A stretch of 64,000 nt of DNA from Fibrobacter sp. UWT2 (GTDB taxonomy: Bacteria > Fibrobacterota > Fibrobacteria > Fibrobacterales > Fibrobacteraceae), in assembly GCF_900142545.1 (NCBI RefSeq), contig NZ_FRBF01000005.1:62001-126000 (forward strand). Reading direction: 5' to 3'. The first letter of the stretch is position 1. Each line of letters opens with the position of its first letter. Below the pieces are notes generated by a model that saw only the letters and a list, made by a program, of their open reading frames with translations, did no database searches and was not told the origin of the DNA. This document shows positions 7,975 through 16,875 of this stretch, one piece after another. The position numbers were made by a program, and so were the translations under genes.

Positions 7975-9936
7975 CTACACCGCGGGCATTTTGACGGTGC
8001 GGTTGAATTCTTCAGGCGTGGTGAAGGTGGGCACAATCTCATGGAGCGCCTTGATGGCCTTCTGGTCATCGTTGGCGCTGGCGGCGTTCTTCAAGTTCCA
8101 CAGCTGGTTAATGAACTTGTCCATGTCGATTTCGATCTGCTTACCGATGTAAATCAACTTATTCTTGGTCTTCTGCAGGCCTTCTTCGCTCATGAGCAGC
8201 TCTTCAAGCAGCTTTTCGCCCGGGCGCAGCCCCGTAAACTTGATCGGGACATCCTTGTAAGGCACTTTGCCGTACATGCGGATCAAGTTTTCGGCCAAAG
8301 TCACGATCTTTAGCGGGTGGCCCATATCGAGCACAAAGATTTCGCCACCGTGAGCAATCGAGGCAGCCTCCAGCACCAGGCTCACCGCCTCCGGAATCGT
8401 CATAAAGTAGCGGATAATGTCGGGGTGAGTCACCGTCACAGGCTTGCCCTGTTCAATCTGACGCTTGAACAGCGGAATCACGGAACCGTTCGAGCCCAGC
8501 ACATTGCCAAAGCGAGTCGTCACGAATTCCGTCTCGCCGCTCTTTTGCTGGGCAAGGAACTGCACAATCATCTCGCAGCAGCGCTTAGAGGCACCCATCA
8601 CGTTCGTCGGGTTCACCGCCTTGTCGGTACTGATCATCACGAACTTTTTGACGCCGTTCAGCACCGCGAGCGTACCCATGTTAAACGTACCGATCACATT
8701 GTTCTTGATCGCTTCCATGGGGTTGTTTTCCATGAGCGGCACATGCTTATGGGCCGCCGCGTGGAACACCACCTGGGGCTTATACTTCTTGAAAATCTGG
8801 TTCATGCGGAAGTAGTCGCGCACCGAGGCAATCAGCGTCACCAGGTTCAGCTTGTCGCCATATTCCATGCGCAGTTCTTGCTGAATATCGTAGGCATTGT
8901 TTTCGTAAATGTCCACGATAATCACCTGCTTCGGATTGTACTTCGCAATCTGGCGCACCAGTTCGCTACCGATACTGCCGCCACCGCCCGACACCATGCA
9001 AACCTTGCCCTCGATAAAGTCGCGAATATCCTTGTTGTCAAAGCGAATAGGGTCGCGGCCCAGCAAGTCTTCTACGTTAATATCGCGAATCTGGTTCACG
9101 TAGCTCGTGGTGCCATCGCCCACGTTCGAGGTATCAAGCAAGCTACCGATAAACGGCAACACCTTTACGGGCACGCCCGTTTTACCGCAAATATCCAAAA
9201 TCGTCTGGCGATCTTTAGGCGGGCAACTCGGAATAGCAAGAATAATCTGCTCAATGCGTTCTTCCCTCACGATTTTAGGAATGTCGGTCGTGGAACCAGC
9301 CACCAGCACGCCTTCGAACATCTTGCCAATCTTGTAGCGGTCATCGTCAACCAGGCAAACCGGATTCAAGTGGGTCGCCACGCTAGACTTAAGGCCTTCT
9401 TCTTCGTCGGCCTGGTTGTTGCGGATTTCCCTGATCAACATCTGGGCGGCAGAACCAGCCCCCACAATCATGGTGCGGGTCTTGTTGGCCAGGCTCGCCT
9501 CTTTGTAACCCGTATGCACCAGCGACACAAACGTACCGCGGAATATGTAACGGAAGGCGCAAATGCCAAAAAGGGCCACCAGGGTATGGAGTATCGCGAA
9601 TTCCACAAAGACCTGGCGCTGGAACAGAAACACAAAGCCGTACGCCACCACCATACCGCACACCACGCCCTTGACGCAGCTCAGATAGTCGCGCTTGCTA
9701 AAGTAGCGCCACAGCTTGTTGTACGCACCAAAAAAGAGCAAGCTCGCAAAGCAACCGAAAACGCACGTGACAGAAATAATCAAAAGTTCAGGGCGGTTGA
9801 TTCGTTCAGCAACCGCGGGCAAAGGCCAGTTGGCAAAAAGCGCCGCCGCCACCACGATAAATGCATCGGTCGCCGCCAGAATGCGCTTGCGCAGTCTAAA
9901 GCTGTTGAACAAATTCTTGACTTTCTCGTTTAACAT
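7975..9936 (-). CDS. Membrane nucleotide-diphosphate-sugar 4,6-dehydratase/epimerase (CapD/WbpM/PglF family)
   Basis: The protein has 653 residues. Four transmembrane helices (about 18-130) are followed by a CoA-binding-like Rossmann domain (MIVGAGSAAQMLIREI near 157) and an SDR domain beginning MVSGGGGSIGSELV near residue 315. The active-site stretch is MISTDKAVNPTNVMGASKR, typical of the family that converts UDP-GlcNAc to a 4-keto-6-deoxy sugar. GLRPGEKLLEELL near the C-terminus is also diagnostic. Its product would suit the DegT aminotransferases encoded at 36 and 51 kb, which need keto sugars. It is transcribed from a TATATTTG box 21 bases upstream. Confidence 0.92.
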   Translation of the reverse strand: MLNEKVKNLFNSFRLRKRILAATDAFIVVAAALFANWPLPAVAERINRPELLIISVTCVFGCFASLLFFGAYNKLWRYFSKRDYLSCVKGVVCGMVVAYGFVFLFQRQVFVEFAILHTLVALFGICAFRYIFRGTFVSLVHTGYKEASLANKTRTMIVGAGSAAQMLIREIRNNQADEEEGLKSSVATHLNPVCLVDDDRYKIGKMFEGVLVAGSTTDIPKIVREERIEQIILAIPSCPPKDRQTILDICGKTGVPVKVLPFIGSLLDTSNVGDGTTSYVNQIRDINVEDLLGRDPIRFDNKDIRDFIEGKVCMVSGGGGSIGSELVRQIAKYNPKQVIIVDIYENNAYDIQQELRMEYGDKLNLVTLIASVRDYFRMNQIFKKYKPQVVFHAAAHKHVPLMENNPMEAIKNNVIGTFNMGTLAVLNGVKKFVMISTDKAVNPTNVMGASKRCCEMIVQFLAQQKSGETEFVTTRFGNVLGSNGSVIPLFKRQIEQGKPVTVTHPDIIRYFMTIPEAVSLVLEAASIAHGGEIFVLDMGHPLKIVTLAENLIRMYGKVPYKDVPIKFTGLRPGEKLLEELLMSEEGLQKTKNKLIYIGKQIEIDMDKFINQLWNLKNAASANDDQKAIKALHEIVPTFTTPEEFNRTVKMPAV

Positions 9937-9957
9937 CTAATGCCCCTTTTGATACGC

Positions 9958-9965
9958 CAAATATA
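9958..9965 (-). promoter_or_regulatory. TATATTTG promoter box (minus strand)
   Basis: On the minus strand TATATTTGG lies 21 bases before the ATG at 9936. It also sits just past the end of the upstream gene (9979), so the dehydratase may have its own promoter as well as read-through from the Wzi-like gene. Confidence 0.5.
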
Positions 9966-9978
9966 AAATATTCTTACC

Positions 9979-11469
9979 TTACAACATAAACGTTAAACGC
10001 AGGTTTACGAATTTATCATCAAAAAATCCGTATTCCCCCATAAAGGCCACATGCGCCCCTCGGTAGCTCACAGCGGGAGCGAGCGAATAATGCAAGGGGG
10101 CGCTATGAATAAAGCGCTTACGAACGGTTTTGTAGGGGTCTTCGATATCGCTACCGGCGTCTGTACCCTTCCACAACCACTTGTGGTGGATGCCTACGAA
10201 CAAGTTAGAAAATCCGCCCAAGCCCAAATCGCCATACAAAGTCCAGTCAATAGCGAGGCTGTTCGGGCCATTGGGGTTGCCGAGCGGTTTACCCAGGTGA
10301 GCCATCTGTGCCATAGCGGTATCGTAATGACAGTAGGTGTAAGGTTCTACACGAGCGATTTCGGCAATGGTTCCCAAATGCAGAGGTTTACCCTTCACAT
10401 TCAAATCGTAACCCGCTTGCATGCCAAGCATTCCCGCCCAACGGTTATTGCTGTACTTGTTCTCGTACAAAGATGTTGGAGACGACATATCGTCCAAGAA
10501 GAATTCTCCATACAAACGAACCAGACTAAACAAACGATAGTTCACATCAAAAGCCAAGGCACCATTGTTCACGCGTTCGGTGTAATTCCCTTTCTCCATG
10601 AACAACGGGATAACCGGTACAAAAAGCCAGGGTTTATTTTCGTTGTACAACACCTGGATTTCACTCATGCCCAAGGTCAAGTTCCCTAAGGCCAGTTCGT
10701 AGCGGTGGGCATACAGGTTACGATCATTCAGATTTTCTTTGCTGTAACTCCAACTGTTCACCCGCAAGTCTGCATAGGCGCTGAACACGCGCAACGGACC
10801 AAACTGCATCTCCAGGTTTAACATGTTGTATGGAAGCGCAAACTGGTTCAAGGTCAAATTGTTATAATAACCCGGGCCCCAGTGCAAAACATCGCGTGCC
10901 AAAGAGGCGCGCACCCAGGCATAATTCAAATTCAAATGGGCGCGGTAGCGAGCATAGCTCACGTAATCGTTACCGGCATCGGTATCAAGCCCCTGCTCAT
11001 CAAAAACTTCGCCATCAAAACTCTTGGCCTTTTTAGCGGAATGACCTTCGGAATAAATACGGGCATCCAAATCAAAGTCCAGCGAATCGGCGTAGCCTCG
11101 CAAGTAAAGACCGCCATCAATGCCCGGCCAAATGGTATCGCCTAGCGATTCTCCCCCGCGGTAGTCCACCCCAATCACTGGGGAAACTGCAAGGGCAAAA
11201 TGGTGGGGCGTACCGGTAGCCGCCGGGATGGAGTCGGCGTAATAGATCAGGGCGTTGCGCTCGGTCTTCGCGAAATTACGTACAAAGTCTGCATTGCGGC
11301 GCGGGTACGTGAAGAACTGACGTGACTCGCCCACCGTCTGGCGGTGGTAGTCCATAAGCATCGGGAGGTAGTCGAGCGTGCGCAGGTTGCGGTTATGCTC
11401 GGTGCCCACAACCGATTGTGCTGATGCTACTGATATAAGGAGAAGGAATGCTGCAATAAACTTTTTCAT
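9979..11469 (-). CDS. Wzi-like outer-membrane capsule assembly protein
   Basis: The protein has 496 residues with a signal peptide (MKKFIAAFLLLISVASAQ). The mature part alternates aromatic and polar residues as in a beta-barrel and ends NLRLTFML, a terminal strand with the final hydrophobic residue expected for outer-membrane insertion. The segment LHWGPGYYNNLTLNQFALPY near residue 200 matches the conserved Wzi signature (WGP...LLLS/N...PP). Wzi anchors or organises capsule at the cell surface. Neighbours are an OmpA-type protein and a Wzc kinase upstream and a sugar dehydratase downstream, which agrees with polysaccharide export. The fold assignment is good. The exact polymer is unknown. Confidence 0.72.
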   Translation of the reverse strand: MKKFIAAFLLLISVASAQSVVGTEHNRNLRTLDYLPMLMDYHRQTVGESRQFFTYPRRNADFVRNFAKTERNALIYYADSIPAATGTPHHFALAVSPVIGVDYRGGESLGDTIWPGIDGGLYLRGYADSLDFDLDARIYSEGHSAKKAKSFDGEVFDEQGLDTDAGNDYVSYARYRAHLNLNYAWVRASLARDVLHWGPGYYNNLTLNQFALPYNMLNLEMQFGPLRVFSAYADLRVNSWSYSKENLNDRNLYAHRYELALGNLTLGMSEIQVLYNENKPWLFVPVIPLFMEKGNYTERVNNGALAFDVNYRLFSLVRLYGEFFLDDMSSPTSLYENKYSNNRWAGMLGMQAGYDLNVKGKPLHLGTIAEIARVEPYTYCHYDTAMAQMAHLGKPLGNPNGPNSLAIDWTLYGDLGLGGFSNLFVGIHHKWLWKGTDAGSDIEDPYKTVRKRFIHSAPLHYSLAPAVSYRGAHVAFMGEYGFFDDKFVNLRLTFML

Positions 11470-11490
11470 TATTCAGATTCAAGATGCTGA

Positions 11491-11586
11491 TTCCGAAACG
11501 AGTTCGGAATGACTTGAGTGGGAAGCTGACCCTGACCTACGTCAGGGTGACGTTAGTGGGATGCTGATTCCGAAACGAGTTCGGAA
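11491..11586. repeat. Three consecutive dispersed hairpin repeats
   Basis: Hairpins are TTCCGAA-ACGAG-TTCGGAA (11491-11509), CCCTGAC-CTAC-GTCAGGG (11530-11547) and a second TTCCGAA-ACGAG-TTCGGAA (11568-11586), separated by GAYKTKAGTGGGAWGCTGA-like spacers. They lie between the OmpA terminator and the Wzi-like start. The array is non-coding. Confidence 0.85.
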
Positions 11587-11599
11587 TGACATTAGTAGT

Positions 11600-11628
11600 A
11601 AAAAAAAGGGGTCGGCGGAGCCGACCCC
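11600..11628 (-). terminator. Strong intrinsic terminator after the OmpA/TSP3 gene
   Basis: On the minus strand GGGGTCGGC-TCC-GCCGACCCC is followed directly by eight T. The hairpin begins 16 bases beyond the stop codon. It is the clearest terminator in the window and suits a highly expressed gene. Confidence 0.92.
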
Positions 11629-11644
11629 TGTATAATTCAACGAA

Positions 11645-13762
11645 TTACTTTTCGAACGGAACGAGTTCCACGCGGCGGTTCTGTTCGCGGCCTTCCTTCG
11701 TTTCGTTGTCGGCAATCGGCATTTCAGAGCCGTAACCGATAGCACGCAGGCGGTCACCTTCGATACCCTTCTTCTTCAGGTGGTCCACCACAGCCTTGGC
11801 ACGCTTTTCAGAGAGCTTCTGGTTGGTGGCTTCAGAACCGGTATTGTCGGTGTGGCCCTGCACTTCCAGGTTGGCAGACTTTACCTTTCTCATCAACATG
11901 GCGATGTCGTTCAAGGTGGTGTAGCTCTTCTTGGTGAGCTTGGCAGAACCGGTCTGGAACTGGATCCCCTTCTTGAGTTCATCAAGGTTTTCCTTCTTGT
12001 TCACCGGGCAGCCAGCTTCGTCAACAACGATGCCTTCCAAGGTGTTCGGGCACTTGTCCTTGGGATCAGGTACGCCGTCCTTGTCGCCATCGAGCACGCA
12101 GCCAACGCTGTCCACCGGCATGCCGGCAACGGTACCCGGACACTTGTCCTGACCATCGGCAACGCCATCCTGGTCGCTATCGGCAGCGCAACCGGTAGAA
12201 TCAACCGTCACACCCATGGCAGTATTCGGGCACTTGTCCTTGTTGTCAGGTACGCCGTCGTGGTCGAAGTCCATCGGGCAACCGGTGCTATCGACACTGA
12301 CGCCTTCCGGAGTATTCGGGCACTTGTCCTTGTTGTCGGGCACGCCGTCCACATCGAAGTCGAGCATACAACCCACAGAGTCCACCACAATGCCTTCCGG
12401 AGTGTTCGGGCACTTGTCGTTAATATCGGCAATGCCGTCCTTGTCGGTATCGACACGGTTCAAGGAATCAAGACGAGCGCGTTCAGCAGCGTTCAATGCA
12501 GCGGAATCCACCTGGTCGTTGTCACCGTTCATAATCACGGAATCCTTGTCGGCGCAGCCGTCAGTATTCACAGACACGCCTTCCGGAGTATTCGGGCACT
12601 TGTCGTAAGAATCAACCACGCCGTCCTTGTCGCTATCCATCGGGCAGCCTTCGGCATCGACCTTAATACCCTTCTTGGTGTGCGGGCACTTGTCGGCATT
12701 ATTCTTCACGCCATCGCCATCGGTATCACGCCACATGTCGGCACCGAAGTACCAAGTGAGGAGTGCGGCACCGGCAACGAGCGGGGTCGGAGCATAGCAG
12801 TATTCGTAGCTCTTGCCATCTTCACCCTGGAAGTTGACCATGCGGTCGTTGCAGCCTTCCATTTCTTCCGAGCCATGGTAGAACGGGTTCTTGAAGGCAC
12901 GCACGGCTACTTCGAGGCCCATCGCAAAGTCGATGTTGTACGGCAGGTGGAAGCGGAGACCCGGAGTAATAATCATAGGATCTTCGCTGGGTTCAAACTT
13001 GTACATACCCTTGGTCTGCAAGCGGGCTTCGCCAGAGTATTCCAAGAACACATCCATCCAGCTCTTGGGGAGCCAGTTCACGCCAGCGCTGTAAACGAGC
13101 ACCTGGGTTTCGTCCAGGTCGAGCGGGTAAACGTACTGGGCAAACAAGTTAAAGCGCCAGGGCTTGGGGTTGCTGAGCTTGGTGAGGTCAGCGGTACCCA
13201 CGAGGCCGAGACCGAAGGCCCAATCGTCGGCGGTGTAAGGCTGGGTGTAGCCGTTACTGTTCAGGTACCAGGCGTGGCGGGGGCGCACACCAGCGTTAGT
13301 TTCACCCGTCGGAATGTACATATTGAGCATGGCAGCAAAGCCGTACCACTTGTTGGTGTCGAGCGGGAGGCGGATCTTGGACCACACGTTCAAGTCGCCG
13401 CGGCTGGTGCCCCACATGTTGTTGGAGCCAGAAGGGCCATTGGAGTTAGCGTGTTCGTAGTAAACCGGGAGGCTCACGCCCACGTCCATCCAGTTGGTCA
13501 AACCGGCATTCACGAAGAAGTTACCGGCCTGGGTGTAGTCCCACCAGTTGAAGCTGTAGTCATTGCCACCCTGGCTGTACTTACCACCACGGGCAAGGGC
13601 CCAGCCGTCAATGGCAATGTTACCACCCGTACCAACGGCAAAGTTCCATTGGCCAAGGGTCTTGGCGTTAGTCTGATGGAGACCGTCAGTGCCGCCCTCC
13701 ATGCCTATCTGGGCAAAGCTGATTCCAGCCGCCAGAAGTGCAGTCCCAAGTATTTTTTTCAT
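11645..13762 (-). CDS. OmpA-family outer-membrane protein with thrombospondin type 3 repeats
   Basis: The product has 705 residues. The ATG at 13762 has GAAGGAAA upstream and begins a signal peptide (MKKILGTALLAAGISFAQ); the longer frame upstream lacks this. Residues about 20-355 are a predicted beta-barrel. Seven Ca-binding TSP3 repeats follow, each carrying DxDxDG and DKCPNT-EG--VD--GC, interrupted once by a 35-residue Asp/Ala-rich insert. The OmpA C-terminal domain (IQFQTGSAKLTKKSY, LEVQGHTDNTGSEATNQKLSEKRA) binds peptidoglycan. It links outer membrane and cell wall. It has its own TATATTTG promoter and strong terminator, so it is probably a single abundant transcript. Confidence 0.93.
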   Translation of the reverse strand: MKKILGTALLAAGISFAQIGMEGGTDGLHQTNAKTLGQWNFAVGTGGNIAIDGWALARGGKYSQGGNDYSFNWWDYTQAGNFFVNAGLTNWMDVGVSLPVYYEHANSNGPSGSNNMWGTSRGDLNVWSKIRLPLDTNKWYGFAAMLNMYIPTGETNAGVRPRHAWYLNSNGYTQPYTADDWAFGLGLVGTADLTKLSNPKPWRFNLFAQYVYPLDLDETQVLVYSAGVNWLPKSWMDVFLEYSGEARLQTKGMYKFEPSEDPMIITPGLRFHLPYNIDFAMGLEVAVRAFKNPFYHGSEEMEGCNDRMVNFQGEDGKSYEYCYAPTPLVAGAALLTWYFGADMWRDTDGDGVKNNADKCPHTKKGIKVDAEGCPMDSDKDGVVDSYDKCPNTPEGVSVNTDGCADKDSVIMNGDNDQVDSAALNAAERARLDSLNRVDTDKDGIADINDKCPNTPEGIVVDSVGCMLDFDVDGVPDNKDKCPNTPEGVSVDSTGCPMDFDHDGVPDNKDKCPNTAMGVTVDSTGCAADSDQDGVADGQDKCPGTVAGMPVDSVGCVLDGDKDGVPDPKDKCPNTLEGIVVDEAGCPVNKKENLDELKKGIQFQTGSAKLTKKSYTTLNDIAMLMRKVKSANLEVQGHTDNTGSEATNQKLSEKRAKAVVDHLKKKGIEGDRLRAIGYGSEMPIADNETKEGREQNRRVELVPFEK

Positions 13763-13800
13763 GTTTTTGTTTCCTTCTTCGGTAACTGTGATTATAAACA

Positions 13801-13808
13801 CAAATATA
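13801..13808 (-). promoter_or_regulatory. TATATTTG promoter box of the OmpA/TSP3 gene
   Basis: On the minus strand TATATTTGTG lies 38 bases before the ATG at 13762, leaving a leader of about 30 bases that contains the GAAGGAAA ribosome site. No strong TTGACA lies 17 bases further up. Confidence 0.55.
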
Positions 13809-13826
13809 GTATAAATTATTTAAATG

Positions 13827-15968
13827 TTAAGATTTACTGAAATAACCCTTGCCGTAATACCCCTTGCCATAGTAACCATAGCCATAATAGTGGCCCGGTT
13901 CGTATTCGCAATGGTTCAACACAAAGGCGCAAGGTTTATCGGCATAACGGCGCAAATTGGCCAAATTTTCCTTGATTTGCTCCAAAGAATCGGCCCCGTA
14001 ATGCACCACCATCAAGGTAAAGTCTACCAGCGGGTAAATCAGTTCGGCATCAGTCACCATGCTGACCGGCGGGGTATCTACGATAATCATATCGTATTCC
14101 TGCTTCAAATCTTCGAGCAAGGTCTTGAACTTGTCGTGGCGCAACAGCTCACTGGGCGACATCAAACGTTTGCCACAACCCATCACGAACAAGTTTTCGC
14201 AACGGGCATCGGCAACGGCCTCGTGCCATTCCACCTTGCCCGAAAGCACTTCGGTGAGTCCTATGTACTTGGAACTGCGAATCACGCCCTTGCGCATGTC
14301 AGCATCAATCAGCAACACACGCTTGCCGTTCATGGCATACACAGCCGCCAGGTTCTTTGCCACAAAAGACTTACCCACCCCCGGCATCAAGCCGCAAGTC
14401 ATCACCACCTTCTGCCCCGCTTCAAGCGAAAAATCGAGAGCCGTCTGCAAAGTGCGGAACGCTTCGCTCGCCTGGTCGTTAGGGGAAGATTCCACTAGCG
14501 TCAGTTTACGGCGTTTGTCTTTGACCAAACGGTTCTTGGATTCTGGAATCTTCGCAAACACGCTCACGTTGGTCGCGTGTTCCAATTCCTGAGAACTGCG
14601 GATTCCGTTACGCATCATGCGCAACAGAAACACCAAAAGCACTCCCACCATAAAGCTCGCAGCCATAGAGCAAACGAGGATGTTGAATTTTTTCGGTTTA
14701 CTCTGGATCGGTTCAATCTGGGCAAAATCCACAACGCGCACGTTACCCACCTCGCCCGCGCGCACCACGCGCAGCTGCTGGATATTGTTGAGCATAGCGG
14801 TGTACTGGGCGTTGTTCAGCGATACATCTTCTTGCAAGCGAATCATTTCTTGCTGCGTAACCGGCATGGATTCTGCACTCTTCTTGAGGCGGGCCAGTTC
14901 CCCGCGCAACTTATCTTGCTGCTTCACGATGGTCTGCACCGAGGGGTGTTCTTCTTTAAACAAGCGCGTAGCCTCTTGACGTTGCTGTTCCAACTGGAGC
15001 AACTGGCGCTGCAAGTCTACCTCTTTATCCAAGTGGGCGCGAGTTTCACCCGTCATGTCGACCGAGCCAACACTGTGACGGTAGTCCGACAGAACCTTCT
15101 CGGAACTGTCGAGTGTTGCCTTAATACCCGGCAACCGGGTTTCCAAGAATTCCAAAGTCTTTTCGGCCTCGGCGCTACGCATCTCTACATTCTGGCGCAC
15201 GTAAGTGTTCGCAATGGTATTGAGGATCGAGGCAGCACGGTCTGCATAACGGTGCGAGTAAGAGATACCGATTACGCCGGTCTGCTTGCCCTTCTCGGCA
15301 ACCTTCAACGACCCCGCAAGACCCCGGACCGCCAGTAGAGGATTCCCCTGCTTTATCACAAATTTTTCGCCCAAAGTAGCACGCATCAACTTCACGCGCA
15401 TGCGCAAGGTATCACCCGCATAAGGGGCCGAGAGCAAATCGCCTACTTTGCCTTCTACCAGCTTCGTTTCTTCGGGAGTGTAAATGGCATAAGTGTTCTC
15501 CCCTGTGACCACCGCTTCCCAGCGGTCGGCACGGGCCAGTTCAGGGATATCCAAGAAGTCGATATCCATACGGCCTTCGCGGTGGAGCAAACGGTTCAGC
15601 GCCCCCTGGGGGGTCGCCGAATACATCAGGTGTTCTTGATCCACCACATAGTTCAAGACCAGGCGGCTCTTGATGAGTTCAATTTCGGCATCGGCCGGGC
15701 TCGCCACCTCTAGCAAAGAGCCCATCTCGCCCAAGGCGCGGGCCGACTTGTTACCCTTAATGTCTATCTGGAACAGGGCATCGCTGGTGTACTGCGGGCG
15801 AATCCACTGGCCCACCACCACACCAATAGCGGCCCCCACCAAAAGGAACAGGCACAAAAGGTAACGCCTTTTCCAAAGGATAAACAAAGCCTCGAGCAAG
15901 GTAATGGTGTTGTTTGGCGTTTGGGCCTGTGCACCAACCACAATCGTCTGCTGTTCGCTATCGGCCAT
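13827..15968 (-). CDS. wzc: Wzc-type polysaccharide co-polymerase with tyrosine autokinase domain
   Basis: The protein has 713 residues. An N-terminal Wzz chain-length domain is framed by transmembrane helices near residues 35-55 and 435-455. The long periplasmic part contains coiled-coil segments. A C-terminal BY-kinase domain follows: Walker A GLMPGVGKS near 530, Walker A' LLIDADMRKG, Walker B IIVDTPPVS. The final 25 residues hold a tyrosine cluster (YYGYGYYGKGYYGKGYF), the autophosphorylation tail. It controls chain length and export of capsule or O-polysaccharide. The ATG at 15968 has GGAG six bases upstream and is preferred to the TTG twelve bases earlier. Confidence 0.94.
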   Translation of the reverse strand: MADSEQQTIVVGAQAQTPNNTITLLEALFILWKRRYLLCLFLLVGAAIGVVVGQWIRPQYTSDALFQIDIKGNKSARALGEMGSLLEVASPADAEIELIKSRLVLNYVVDQEHLMYSATPQGALNRLLHREGRMDIDFLDIPELARADRWEAVVTGENTYAIYTPEETKLVEGKVGDLLSAPYAGDTLRMRVKLMRATLGEKFVIKQGNPLLAVRGLAGSLKVAEKGKQTGVIGISYSHRYADRAASILNTIANTYVRQNVEMRSAEAEKTLEFLETRLPGIKATLDSSEKVLSDYRHSVGSVDMTGETRAHLDKEVDLQRQLLQLEQQRQEATRLFKEEHPSVQTIVKQQDKLRGELARLKKSAESMPVTQQEMIRLQEDVSLNNAQYTAMLNNIQQLRVVRAGEVGNVRVVDFAQIEPIQSKPKKFNILVCSMAASFMVGVLLVFLLRMMRNGIRSSQELEHATNVSVFAKIPESKNRLVKDKRRKLTLVESSPNDQASEAFRTLQTALDFSLEAGQKVVMTCGLMPGVGKSFVAKNLAAVYAMNGKRVLLIDADMRKGVIRSSKYIGLTEVLSGKVEWHEAVADARCENLFVMGCGKRLMSPSELLRHDKFKTLLEDLKQEYDMIIVDTPPVSMVTDAELIYPLVDFTLMVVHYGADSLEQIKENLANLRRYADKPCAFVLNHCEYEPGHYYGYGYYGKGYYGKGYFSKS

Positions 15969-16006
15969 GTAAGTCTCCAAAATTTTAGCAAAATCGAAAT
16001 TTGGGA

Positions 16007-16015
16007 CAAAATATA
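16007..16015 (-). promoter_or_regulatory. Promoter-like TATATTTTG before wzc
   Basis: On the minus strand TATATTTTG lies about 38 bases before the wzc ATG, one base longer than the TATATTTG boxes. The same 9-base form (TACATTTTG) precedes the PpiD-like gene near 61750. Confidence 0.4.
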
Positions 16016-16077
16016 GTAAAATTATTTAAAACTTACGGAATGTAGGCAAAAAAGCGTGCAAAGAGTGTATTACTTAT

Positions 16078-16257
16078 TGTCATCCCCGGCTCCACTCATT
16101 GTCATCCCCGGCTTGACCGGGGATCTCCTGTTTCACTCATTGTCTTCCCCGCGAAAGCGGGGATCTCCCGTTTTAGAGGAAAATGGAGGTGCCCGATCAA
16201 GTCGGGCAAGACAGGATAGAAGATGTCTTCCCCGCGAAAGCGGGGATCTCCTTTTAT
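16078..16257. repeat. Cluster of CCCCGGC/CCCCGC dispersed hairpin repeats
   Basis: The 322-base gap between wzc and the GIY-YIG gene is filled by repeats of the form GTCATCCCCGG-CTTGA-CCGGGGATCTCC. There is a truncated copy at 16078, a full one at 16101-16128, GTCTTCCCCGCGAAAGCGGGGATCTCC near 16141 and near 16224, and GCCCGATCAAGTCGGGCAAGAC near 16191. Stem sequences vary while the GTCAT...ATCTCC frame is kept. No gene is visible here. Confidence 0.85.
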
Positions 16258-16261
16258 GAAT

Positions 16262-16286
16262 GAAAAATCCCGGGCAGAGCCCGGGA
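16262..16286 (-). terminator. Terminator of the GIY-YIG gene
   Basis: On the minus strand TCCCGGGC-TCT-GCCCGGGA is followed by TTTTTC, four bases beyond the stop at 16291. It also carries A-rich sequence on the other side, so it may work in both directions. Confidence 0.75.
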
Positions 16287-16290
16287 AAAG

Positions 16291-16650
16291 TCATTTAGGT
16301 GAGCTAATCGCTTTCCGCGCATTCTCAACCATCTCTGGCGTTACGCCTATTGATTCAGCAAGGTCTTTCCAATCGGCATTCATCTTTTCAATCAACTCAA
16401 TTTTCCACAGACGTTTCCAGCGCTTGAGTCGCTTTTCCCTGGCGATGGCATCGCCAACATTAAAGAAATGTTCGTAATAGACCAGCCGGTTTACGTTATA
16501 ATCATTCGTAAAACCTTCGTTAATCTTTATCTTATGTTCTATAATCCGGCGGCACAAATCGTTCGTGACGCCCGTATAGAACGTCGTGCGATATTGATTC
16601 GTCAAGATATACACGTAAAAGTTGTAGTTTGCAATATGGGGAGTAGACAT
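16291..16650 (-). CDS. GIY-YIG domain protein (YhbQ-like)
   Basis: The product has 119 residues. The ATG at 16650 has GAGGTG six bases upstream; the longer frame upstream is AT-rich and not protein-like. FYVYILTNQYRTTFYTGVT is the GIY-YIG core (here VYI and YTG), followed by the basic helix RRIIEHK, the glutamate-bearing AREKRLKRWKR and a conserved LVYYEHF. Small stand-alone GIY-YIG proteins of this type are common genomic passengers with poorly known roles; nuclease activity is possible. It has its own terminator, and an 11-bp inverted repeat lies just upstream of the start. Confidence 0.85.
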   Translation of the reverse strand: MSTPHIANYNFYVYILTNQYRTTFYTGVTNDLCRRIIEHKIKINEGFTNDYNVNRLVYYEHFFNVGDAIAREKRLKRWKRLWKIELIEKMNADWKDLAESIGVTPEMVENARKAISSPK

Positions 16651-16662
16651 GTTAACACCTCG

Positions 16663-16691
16663 TAATCTATGTTCAGATAAAACATAGATTA
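16663..16691. repeat. 11-bp inverted repeat upstream of the GIY-YIG gene
   Basis: TAATCTATGTT - 7 bases - AACATAGATTA ends 13 bases before the ATG at 16650, a position typical for an operator or a leader hairpin that covers the ribosome site. No T-run follows. Confidence 0.6.
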
Positions 16692-16875
16692 TCATTTTGA
16701 CAAAAAATGACAAAATGGATTTTGGTGGGAAGGAGGAGAAAACTGTTGATAATTTGACAAACGTATGAAAAAAAAATATATTGTTATTAACAATTCCCAC
16801 CACGCCTCTTTGCAATGCGTACCACGGTGGGACTTCGCATTTATGGGGCTTAGATCCATCCCAAAGTTACCGTCT

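Noticed and set aside
8317-9933. Plus-strand open frame of 538 codons over the sugar dehydratase gene
   Set aside because: It is an antisense shadow. The composition is rich in His, Arg and Ala, and no domain is recognisable.
11780-13840. Plus-strand open frame of 686 codons over the OmpA/TSP3 gene
   Set aside because: It is the antisense shadow of a strongly biased coding region. The minus-strand protein has a signal peptide, TSP3 repeats and an OmpA domain, while the plus-strand reading has only His/Val-rich sequence without motifs.
16078-16257. Possible CRISPR array (regular GC-rich repeats)
   Set aside because: Repeats are hairpin units with differing stems, irregular spacing and no unique spacers of constant length. 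No cas genes are present.
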